From assembly GCA_014905825.1 (NCBI GenBank), contig JACGCN010000014.1:1240001-1304000 (forward strand): DNA of 64,000 bases. The letters are read 5' to 3'. Source of the stretch: Lyophyllum atratum (Eukaryota > Basidiomycota > Agaricomycetes > Agaricales > Lyophyllaceae). The translations under genes were made by a program, and so were the position numbers. The notes beneath the pieces are model-generated. The model was not told the origin of the DNA and made no database searches. It worked only from the letters and a program-made list of their open reading frames with translations. Positions within the stretch are counted from its first letter, which is position 1. Each line of letters opens with the position of its first letter. Positions 12,160 through 21,044 of this stretch are shown piece after piece.

Positions 12160-12610
12160 CCTCGATGTAAGATGTATCTGGGGGGTTGCCGGTTCTGGTC
12201 AGCAAAATGCAGTCGCGCAGAACATAGCTGACGCACCTCGTCGGCTCCCCCCACCAGGGGTCTGCCGTCCACCCCTCAACATCTCGCAACCCTTTTCGAG
12301 GGCAGGAGAGCACCGTTCCGCGTAGGGAGCCGTAGAAACAGAATAGATCTGTGAATGGAAAGGAAGGCGATCAGTGAAGTTATAGTAGAGAAAACGATCG
12401 AAAGCAAACTCACCCCGAAGATCGGTGGGCGCGGCTGCGATGAGCGAACGCGAGTTACCCAGATTAGGGGTGTGCCGTGCCTTCCCTAGCCGTCTCACAT
12501 CCTACTTGGAAGGGAGGAGGGCGTCGCGTAGTCATCCATCGAGACGACGAGAGAATGCATCTGTGAAGGTTCAGGTAAGGGATAAGTAAGATAAAATGAC
12601 TTGTAAGAAA
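12160..12610 (-). repeat. GGGATGTGAGACGGC units 3 and 4, inverted (copy 1)
   Basis: Read on the minus strand, 12400-12160 and 12610-12440 repeat the layout of the forward units: a pyrimidine tract, CACAG, TTCT-rich exon start, the G-rich core and a GTGCGTC or GTGAGT donor-like end. The cores are more diverged (GGGTTGCGAGATGTT, GGATGTGAGACGGC). Together with the forward units this makes a dispersed inverted family. Confidence 0.6.
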
Positions 12611-12999
12611 AAGAAACTGTAAGTGAAACTTACAGTGGTCGATCCTGGGCACGCAGGCGGCGGGCAATGAGCGAGGACGTCGTGGTAGACGACGTTCGGA
12701 CTTAGCGCTGCGGCCGAAACCAACACGTCACATGGCATCATGATGACGTGGGTCAGGTGGCTTTGTTGTTCAGCCAAACTGCTCAGCCACGTCGTTATCT
12801 CCCCATCACCACCACCACCGTCTCTCATGAGAGGGTCGCGCCCAAGGAGACCCGAGCCCGGGACCCCATGGGCTGGCTTTCTTTATTGCTGACCTCTACC
12901 GCCGGTCGTCTCGCGCCCAGGAAGATGAACGTAAGTTATCAGTTTGTTTTCCTTATCTTTTGTGTGTCTGATTGACATCGTTTGCTTTTCCAGATCTTT

Positions 13000-13225
13000 T
13001 CCGTATTCCTATCGTTCAATCCGCGGGACGGCGTCCTTCTCCCCTGCAAAAGGGATGTGAGGCGATCGGGGAGGGACGGCAGACCCCTGGTGGGGGGAGC
13101 CGATAACGTGCGTCCGCTACGCCCTGCTCAGCGCTCGTTTACTAATTAGACGCCTTACCTTACAGGTTATTCTTCTCCCAACACGACGAACGCCCTCCTC
13201 CCCTTCAAAAGGGATGTGAGACGGC
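13000..13225 (+). repeat. GGGATGTGAGACGGC unit 2 (copy 1)
   Basis: The layout is the same as 10870-11105, 2.1 kb downstream: TTTTCCAG / ATCTTTTCCG, a GGGATGTGAGGCGAT core, GGCAGACCCCTGGTGGGGGG, GTGCGTCCGCT, then CCTTACAG and a second core. The reading frames of the two units differ, which argues against a conserved protein. Confidence 0.7.
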
Positions 13226-13326
13226 CGTTTACGAACCCAGCAGCCACCTGTACCGCTCGTTGCCCTCCTGGCGGGCACACGGCGTCGCCTCGCCCCTTTT
13301 TCTTAGGGACGACACGTCGGGCACAG

Positions 13327-13535
13327 GTGATTCGGAACGCCTAACGCGGGGCCATCCCCTGCGCTGGGCTTTGTGGACATGCGAGGTTCGACCCCTCGCA
13401 TATTCACGTTCCGATGCTCGTACCACGGCCTCGAAGGACGTAGGGGCGGGGAGGTGAAGTCGGAACACGCCAACGCGGGGTCTATCCCCTGCGTCGGCGT
13501 TTCTGAAGAAACGAGGTCCAACCCCTCGTTCCTCC
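13327..13535 (+). repeat. Two hairpin units with tRNA T-arm-like loops (copy 1)
   Basis: Units at 13327-13409 and 13455-13535 each contain a GCGGGG-N4-CCCCTGC hairpin followed about 30 nt later by a second hairpin. In unit 1 the second hairpin is CGAGG TTCGACC CCTCG, a perfect T-arm shape with a B-box-like GGTTCGA. In unit 2 it is ACGAGG TCCAACC CCTCGT. No A box or acceptor stem pairs with it, so it is not a tRNA gene. Confidence 0.55.
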
Positions 13536-13766
13536 AGGTCCCGATTAGCTCCTGACCACCGTCGGTCGGCCATGATCGACGTCGTCGCGGGGCGAACCTC
13601 CTGCGACGCCAGGACATTTGGACGATTATCGGGGGTGGCGGTGGCTCACATTCGGACTCTTATCGTAAACTACATACTTAGCGTAGAACTTGTATTGTAA
13701 ACACACCTAGCTGTAGAATTAATACGTTGTTGAGTTGGATTCATTCTGCTTGAGACCCGCGGGAAC

Positions 13767-13820
13767 TATGACGTGCGAGGGCCGCGCAAACTTGAATTTG
13801 CGCAGTTTACGCACGTCATA
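13767..13820. repeat. 54-bp nested palindrome (copy 1)
   Basis: Outer arms TATGACGTGCG / CGCACGTCATA and inner arms GCGCAAA / TTTGCGC would form one long hairpin. The copy is at 44584-44637. It carries the core CRE-like word TGACGT on each side. Confidence 0.8.
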
Positions 13821-14281
13821 TATCTCACGCATCGACGGCTTGCCCTAAACTCACGAGACCGGCCAAGCGTCCCGCACCACACAGCCAAACAGCCATCGTC
13901 CCTCTCCTCTGTACCACCACATCCGTCAGCGCGACTCTCCGCTAGCGTCTCTTTGGCTGGCGGTATTCGTCTCCTAGGTCTCAGTGCCCCCGGGGGTGGG
14001 CCTAGGCTCACACTTGCGTCCGTTTCACCCAGCGGAACTTGTCATTGGTTTGCCTAGTATTTTTTTTTTCGTCGTTTACTGGTCCCAGGTGAGGGTCTTT
14101 TCTGTACGTGTGCGTTTGAATTCTGATTTCTTTACCAGGGTGTCTGCGGTGCGATTCCTTTGCAGTGTTCATGCACGTTGGCGTGGTGGGCTCGGCTTTT
14201 CTTGTTGTCTTTTAGGTGAGTGTCGTCTCCCTTCGGCCTTGGGTTTCTAATCTAATCAGTGATCTTCGCCAGGGCTTTCTG

Positions 14282-14412
14282 CGATGGGTTTCGTTCACGG
14301 TGGGGGGAGGGTTCGTTCACGGTGCGGGAGGGGTTCATTGTTCACGGTTGGGGGGATGGGTTCGCTCGCGTTTGTGGGAGGGGTTCGTTCGCGTTGGGGG
14401 GGAGGTTGGGCC
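14282..14412 (+). repeat. G-rich minisatellite (copy 1)
   Basis: About four to five degenerate units of GGGTTCGTTCACGGTGGGG type follow one another. Runs of four to eight G give quadruplex potential on the plus strand. The copy is at 45099-45229. Confidence 0.7.
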
Positions 14413-14884
14413 GGGCTTTGGGCTCAGATTTTGCATGTTAACTTCGGTGCGGGTGGGGTCCGTTTCCGACGGGGTAATAGTACATTTTTTATGAGTGGTC
14501 TTCGTGCATGAGGGTATCTGTCAGTCTTCGTTTATCTACCTATCGTAGTAGTCAAATGAATTCAAAACAATCCTGATACTGTCTCGAGATAGCCCTAGAG
14601 AGAAAAAGATCTGTCGTTACAAGCTAGGGTTGCCTCAGGGGAGGTAACGTGCTGTCGTTTAGGACTTCCGGAGGGTTAAGGACGAGGTGGAAATCACATT
14701 GTTTGCGGGTACGTGGTTTATCCCCCGGCGCGTACGCAATCTCACCATGAAACAGGACGACCTTTACCGACAATCTCATTCGATTATGACCATCTCGTTC
14801 GGTTATGAATACCATGTGCGCAATCAACCACCGACGCATGGTCAAGCTCAAATTCCCCCTATCTCAAGATGCGGCCCGCTCTCC

Positions 14885-14955
14885 GCAAAGGTATAAAGGT
14901 CGCCAGCCGCCACTCCCCCTCCCCCCCCCCAAACACAACGTTATACCGCCTCACC
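14885..14955 (+). promoter_or_regulatory. Core promoter of gene D (copy 1)
   Basis: TATAAA lies at 14892-14897 and a C-rich tract at 14913-14930, with the ATG at 14956. The TATA and C-run order matches genes A-C but GCTTACATAAG is absent. The copy is at 45702-45772. Confidence 0.6.
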
Positions 14956-17900
14956 ATGCCAAAGGTAAGCCCTACACATGTATTTTGCTTCCACCCTCTC
15001 TGACTGGCCCGCACCTTCCTGCTCAGAACGCTACCAAGGTATTTAATGTCTTCTCATAAATAACAACCTCCCAGAAAGCTAATATTGCCATTCATTTACG
15101 GCCAGGACACCACCGCTTCCCAGGTAAGGCCTCCGTCTCCTTGACCTTTGCCTCTATCTCACCCTGTTGTTCAGCCCCCTGATACCCAACTTCGGCCCGA
15201 AGACTTCCCTCTGCCACGCGAAGGGGTGAGTCATATACTGTCTAGGCTTGCTACATGCGTCTAATATTCGTCATCTTCCCCTGCGCAGAACTTCAAAGCT
15301 TCGGTGAGTCTCCTGACGCTTGGGATTCTGACCGCTCATGCTCACTAATTTTTTCCAGCATAAAAAGGCTCAAAACCTCCTCCAGTCAGCGCAAGAGGTC
15401 CTCAAGTCCTCCAGGGAGGAGCAAGCCGCGAAGACCAAAGGCAATGAGCTAGCCGATCTTGTCGAAAGCCACTTCGTCGGGTGGGGCACCATGCCTCTAG
15501 TCGGACAAGTTGATACCCCCGAAATCCAGCGGGGCACGTGGAATCCGCGAGACCCGATTCCCACCACCGTCGCCGCCTTCTACCGTCGGCTCGACAACGG
15601 GCGTCTCATGGACTCGCTCAATCCTAAACATGCGATCGTCCTCGCTGTCGATCTCAGTGCCCTCAGTGTACCCCCTTCTAAAACCTCCGACGCCGCCGCT
15701 CCCTTGAAGTGGGTCAGAGAGGCTGTTGGCCGCAAGGGTGTGCTCCTGTTGGTCAATGGCCGTCATCGTGAGGAGCTCATGAAAAAGCAAATGGCCCCCC
15801 ACACCCATCACATCAGCGAGCTGAAGAAGTTGCTCGAATCCATTCCTAAATCCAAGGAACCGAATGGACTAACAGTTACCCAGGTCCATAACGCGATCCA
15901 GGAACTGGAGGCGCAGGTGAAGGACTTGAGCCAGTGGATGGTCAAGGTTTATGACCTCAGTACGTCGTCATATAATATTAGATTTCTCGGCAATTGACAT
16001 TTTTTTTTATTGTAGCTGCTCTCGAGAAAGACAAGCGCGCAGCCGACATCCGGGTCTTTCTCGCTGCAAACCCCGAGATATATGGCCTTGCTGATAGCTC
16101 CGATAACGCCTGCCGGATGATCCTGCGTGAAATCGCTGGCTGTTCCGCCAAAGACGCCCGCGCTCGCATTGACCTTGCGATGGACTATTCCATTACGAAC
16201 AACAGCAAATTACGCTCAGTCTTCCTCAATACATCGTGGGCCCTAGCGTTGGCAGATCTCCACCAATTCGAGGGCATCCCACGGTCCGCCTGTCTTTACG
16301 TCAACTTCCAGTATGAGACAAAGAACGTCGGCATTCCGTTCGCCTTCCATTTCCTTCAGGCCACCGTCATCATGTATCAGATACTATCCTCCACCAGCAT
16401 TGAGTTTGAAGACTTCGATTTCGCATCGGCGCCTGAGGATCATCTTCTGAACCTGCACGCCGCTCTCATTCTACGCTTCAAGGAAAGCCCGATGGAGTCC
16501 CGTGGCGTCATCGATCACGGGTTCCTCGACACCTCCTTCTTCGCCATCGTCACGGAGATGTTCAGCAAGCACCTCGCCCTTGTTAGCGCCCGCGGGGGGG
16601 AGCCCATCAACTGCAACTCGAACCGGCCAGGTGGCCGATCGTGGGACCGCGCTTTCACCCCGTACGCCGCGGAGCTCATCGAGTCCGTTGATAGATGGAT
16701 TGCTGAGCAGAGAATGGCGTATAAAGAAGACAAGTATCGCCTGAAGCTCCTGGAGCAGCTCCCCAACAAGCTCCGTTGGGTTCTACACGGGCAGGTCATC
16801 CGCCTGAGTGGCCTTGTCCCGCAACTGAAGACCAAGCTCCCCGTCATGGAGCTGTCGTTCCTGCGGTCGGTCATGCAGGATATGCACACGGTTCAGTTCG
16901 CCGTGAACCAGGTGCAACATGTCTTACAATATTAGCTTCCTCGGTACTTACTATTTTTGCTAGGTCTTGGCTTGGTTCGAGCCTTTCTACCCCTACTTCG
17001 TCCACAAACGCAGCAAGGAAACCACCTTGCTTGATGTCTTGGGTGACCTTTACCGACGTCAGCACGTCAACGCAAAGCCTCAACAAATTACAACCGCCGT
17101 GCTCCACATCCTCGCTTGCCTTTATGCCCACCGCAACAGGGCCCTGACCGTCCTCATGGGGCTTCATCTTGGTCAGGCCCCAGGCTACCTCTCAGACGGC
17201 ACGGCCTGGCCTGTACCCTCGATTGCTACCAAACCACACGATCCCCTCTACACCGTCCTCAGGAAGGTGCTTGATCAATCAACGAAAGGCTCGAGCCGTG
17301 TTCAACAAGAGGTTTTAGATGAACTTCCAGAAGCGCTGGTCCCCGTCGTCCAATCGGCTTTGTCCCGCACCGGTCGTGGCCTCCAGGATGATATTAACGC
17401 CAACGGCTCGAGCAATCGCTCCAACCGCCTCACCACTGTCACGCGTTTCCTTCACCTCGCCTCTCAACTCTCCTCTAACGAGTTTGATGGGAAGGTTCTG
17501 AAGCGGCACATTGTATGGCAGATGCTGTCCGACATTACCGGCCCTTGTGACAAAAACAACGTCCCCTACTTCATCGTCTGGTTTGGACCTCCGGCGGAGC
17601 CTGACCAATCGGAGTCCGAGCGTGACGACGATGACGGAGATAGCGACTCAATCTCTGCTGATGTCAGCCCGAACGATCTGGCCATCCTGGATGGCCGACT
17701 CCAATCTGAGAAGAAATGCCAGGACGCCATGAACACAGTTCTAAAACTCATCAAGACTCCGGGCATTGGCTCTGTAATGGCATACTCCGATGGCAAAGTG
17801 GGCATCAAGACTCGTCCCGATGCACTGAAAGTCGCCAGTGCCTTCCGTAAGGTGTGTCATGTTTTGTAATATATCTCCTAGTGTTCTAACGTGCTCCACG

Positions 17901-19826
17901 CAGATGGTCTCCACCAGTCTGCAGCATAAGGTCAAGGGCGAGAGGGGCCAGAATTTGCTCTTGCCGCTCCCTCAAACGATCCAAGCCAGCATCGAGAGCC
18001 GAATCCCGATCCCTCAGCTCGAGCGAGCGACCGACGCCCATATACAGGCTTATTTTGCACATCGAACTGCTCACGAACGTGCGATGATCAACACGGGTCA
18101 ACTGGAGGCTGTCCTTGCAGCAGCGGCACTTGAGAAACAGATGGAGGAAGATGAGGACGTGGTGGAGCTCGTCGACCATCCCACAAGCCGGAAGAGGCGG
18201 GCGAAGGCGGCTGCAGTCGTAGGCGTTGTTCCTGACTCAGACCCAGATGGTGCGTGACACGGCTTTTTCTTATACAACGCAGCCTCTAAAATGTGGTACC
18301 GCAGTCAAGCCCGTTGTCAGAGCTAAAAAACAACGTGTTCTCAACAAGGCAAACACCTCACGCTCCCGTGTGACTGCCGAGGTTATCGAAATCTCGAGTG
18401 ATGACCAGACAAGTACGTCGCCAGCTTCATCGTGCAGAGTGTATTGACAACTCCCAATCTAGCTCCTCCTCCCGAATCAGGCAAAGACGGTGCGCACCCA
18501 GCGTTTGTTATCTAATACAGTGTCTAATGGCTTTTATTGCAGTCAAGCCCGTCATCACTGCCAAGAAACGACTTCCCTTGCGCAAGACCGAGGTCATTGT
18601 AATTAGTTCGAGTGACGAGCGGTCTGGTACGTCAGCACCTTCATCACCAGAGTGTCGTCCTAACTGCCGACTCAGCCGCCCCTGTCAAACCCGCCATCAA
18701 ACCCAGAAAGCAAAAGGTCAAGGCGAAGGTCAAATCCGCCGCCAGGGTGATGTCGGATAGTGATGCGGAACTTGAAGGTACAGTGCCACGCACGCAATAT
18801 TTCCTTTCTAGCCACTTAACATTAACTGTCTAGTCACGAAGAAGTCCGACAGCGTCACCACCGTCTCTGCTGTTGCTGCTGCTGTGCCTGGTAAGCCTTA
18901 TCTTTTTACTCTCGTCTCGGCATGCTGAACTTAAGGTTGTTTATCATCTGCAGCTCCTGTCAATGTTGAGTCCGCCTCCGTTGACGCCACAAGCCCCCCG
19001 CTAGCTGCTGTCACCCCTGATGCATCTGCGGAGGAGGGAGGAGGTGCTGCACCACCTGTTTCTGTCAACGGTGCTGCCACTCCCGGAGTCCAGGATGATG
19101 TCGCTGCCGCCATCAACTCGACTTCATCTGCGGAGGAGGGAGGACGTGCCACACTGACCGTTTCTGCTAATCGTGATGCTACTCCCCAAGATCTGGAGTC
19201 CGATCTCGCTGCCGCCATCAACTCCATCTTCGCAGAGGCGCGTATGTCTCCTGAGGTTGCTCTTGCGCTGGAAGAGGTCATCATGAACAGTAAGTCCCCT
19301 TCAGTTTCCGTCTTTATACACCAAGCTGACATCTTCGAAGGGTCAAGCAGCATCACACCGCCCCCGAACCAGAACGCCAGTGGCCCGGAAATGGAGTCCT
19401 TTGCCAGCGATGACTCGGAGACTCCTCTCAACAATGGAGGTGAGCTTTCACACGTTCAATACCTTGTTGTCAGAAACTTATTATTGCTTAGGTCCTGCTG
19501 CCATGGACATTGACGAAGATGAAGGGCTCGTCTCGCTTGGCTCAGACGGGGGCGAAGTCATTGAGGGTTCTCCCAGGCATAAGCGTATTCCAGGTGTGTG
19601 ACTGCTTGTTTACAAAGTTTTTCACTGACCATCCTTCCTTCATGCAGCCCTAAACCCTTGGATCGACGACGAGGCTGAAGAGATGGATGGGGACGACGAT
19701 GACGAGGAGGAGGAGGAAGAAGAAGAAGACGGCGAGGAGGACGGTTACGACTCTGGTCTGGATGCAGATGGCGAGGACGATGTTGAGATGGAGATCGAGC
19801 CTCCCGCGGCCTCGCAGCTGCAGTAG
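14956..19826 (+). CDS. Family gene D (copy 1), GC-rich paralogue with SIM/NLS tail
   Basis: My model has 18 exons and 1309 aa. Five leading exons of 9, 12, 18, 51 and 15 nt (14956-14964, 15027-15038, 15106-15123, 15175-15225, 15289-15303) are all phase 0. The core follows: 15359-15959, 16016-16911 and 16964-17851. The middle exon is 896 nt, exactly as in A and B. The tail exons (17904-18249 to 19648-19826) are joined by phase-1 introns. The core shares LRSVFLNTSWALALADL, QLPNKLRWVLHGQV and PVMELSFLRSVMQDM-type segments with A-C. Three tail exons (18305-18412, 18543-18626, 18676-18777) repeat a VKP + basic cluster; two end in SUMO-interaction-like cores (EVIEISSDD, EVIVISSSDE). The end is a long Asp/Glu run. 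The layout suggests a nuclear protein. Codons are G/C-ended, unlike A-C. Function unknown. Confidence 0.85.
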
Positions 19827-21044
19827 ACTATGAGACAGTGCTGCGACAGGTTCGCATGTTGACGTTGTTTACATACCTCATACTTAGCTGTGTATTGGTG
19901 TCTTGACCCCACCATCTGTTCTGGCAATAGTATGGTAAAGTCTCTATCAGTCATGTCATAGCTGAATCAATATTTCTGTGCGAGCCGGGCGACGAGCCAA
20001 CAGAGACTCAAGCCCGCGACTCTATAAGCTTTGACCGCGGCCCATGTAGCCCCTCTGAGCAGTATTCGAATTATTAGCCACCTGTGAGTCATCTCTAGTA
20101 CTCAAAAATCCTGTTAAAGTCTTTTACTATAGAAATAAATCATGCTACAGCTGAATTCATCTGTTTGTGCGATGGTCACATCCATGGGCCATGCCTGGGG
20201 AGTACTTGAGTTATTAGCCACCCGTGAGTCACCCCACAGTCTTTTCTAGTACTAGAAATTACTGCTAAAGGCTTTTACTATAGAAATAAATCACGCTCCC
20301 CATTAAATTTGACTTTCTACATGTTGCTCGCCTCCCGCCAGGTCAGCGTACCCTAGCCTTACCCTTCTTTAACTCACTAGAATTTTTTGAACACTCTTAG
20401 AAGGCTGCAATGTATTTTAAATTATGCCTCACATGCTATCCTGGCCTTTTAACACCCAACCACCCATCCTGGGCAGTCAGAAAGGCCTTTCCAAACCCTA
20501 GCATGGGTGGGCGCCTCCAGCACGGGCCACGCATGGGGAGTAGTTGAGTTATTAGCCAACCGTAAGTCACTTCACAGTCTTTTCGAGTGTTAGAAATCAC
20601 TATTGAAGTGTTTTACTATAGAAATAAATCATGCCACAGCTGAAGTCATGTTTTTGTATGGTGCTCACCTCCCGCACACGCCAGGTATGGAGCGTGTTTC
20701 AATTAATAGCCAAACCACCACACCGCTTAATTTTCTTCCAGTTTTAAATTCATTATGGTTTGTCAGAGTTTTCACGGCTTTCTGGTTGCAAACAGCTTGT
20801 GTATAAATGTATGTCTGTAAGCCTTTGACCCCAGAAATTCCTGATAACTTGACGTTCAGGGGAAGTACAGTACTCTCTTGGCCCCATCTACTTGGAGGTC
20901 CCTGGCCTTTTTAGCAAGCCAGCTTTGTATGGCTTGTTTGCTGTTGTATTTACATGTTGTTGCTCAATTAAGCGGCCTATGAAATGTTTTCTGAGGTTAA
21001 AAACACCTCTTGTACTTGAACCACTACCTTCCTCTTTAGGACAC
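19827..21044. other. Intergenic repeats at the copy 1 / copy 2 junction
   Basis: This stretch has no gene. It holds diverged and intact parts of a 338-bp repeat marked by ACTATAGAAATAAATCA at about 20127, 20278 and 20617. Identity with copy 2 ends after GTAGT at 20540-20544. From there to 21044 the sequence is unique in the window and leads into the helicase gene. Confidence 0.75.
20206..20543. repeat. 338-bp repeat, single intact unit (copy 1 end)
   Basis: The unit starts at TTGAGTTATTAGCC and ends at GGGGAGTAG. It carries CCTTTCC and GTAG marker variants, matching only the last of the three units at 51024-52037. Diverged relatives flank it at about 20045-20205 and 20544-20720. Confidence 0.9.

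Larger units (their letters stand above)
10251..14880. other. GC-rich non-coding repeat region (copy 1)
   Basis: No convincing protein gene is visible; reading frames here are short and do not join. The region holds four related ~200-bp units, two forward (10870-11105, 13000-13225) and two inverted (12160-12400, 12440-12610). They centre on GGGATGTGAGACGGC and GGCAGACCCCTGGTGGGGGG and are flanked by splice-site-like sequence (T-rich tract + CAG upstream, GTGCGTC downstream). It also holds repeated hairpins near 13327-13535, a long palindrome at 13767-13820 and a G-rich minisatellite at 14282-14412. The identical copy is at 41068-45697. A spliced non-coding RNA is possible but unproven. Confidence 0.6.
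1..20544 (+). repeat. Large direct duplication, copy 1 (left end outside window)
   Basis: Bases 1-20544 match 30818 onward with a constant offset of 30817, which becomes 30818 after a single inserted base near 49110. Differences I found: 1558 G / 32375 A (Val to Ile in gene B), 11636 T / 42453 C (non-coding), 15588 G / 46405 A (Arg to Gln in gene D), 18026 A / 48843 G (silent in gene D) and the 1-nt indel inside a gene D intron. Homology starts at base 1, in the middle of gene A, so the repeat continues beyond the window. The right edge falls at the end of a 338-bp repeat unit, after the word GTAGT. A haplotype mis-join in the assembly is the main alternative to a real tandem duplication. Confidence 0.97.

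Noticed and set aside
13370..13412. A tRNA gene around GGTTCGACCCC
   Set aside because: The T arm is perfect, but no A box, D arm, anticodon arm or pairing acceptor stem is present at the right distance.
10505..13865. Terminal inverted repeats (GGTCGCGTGACTTTAGGGC and its inverted partner) of a 3.4-kb element
   Set aside because: Only about 24 bases match, with mismatches and no target-site duplication. The flanks beyond are unrelated.
10412..14250. Many short open frames on both strands in the GC-rich region
   Set aside because: They overlap each other, have no splice-consistent extension or conserved protein pattern between repeated units, and are expected by chance at high GC.
20892..21044. 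Earlier start of the helicase gene at about 20892
   Set aside because: The frame is open upstream, but the extra residues are hydrophobic and unlike the Cys/His-rich start. The ATG at 21045 follows a CT-rich leader and fits better.
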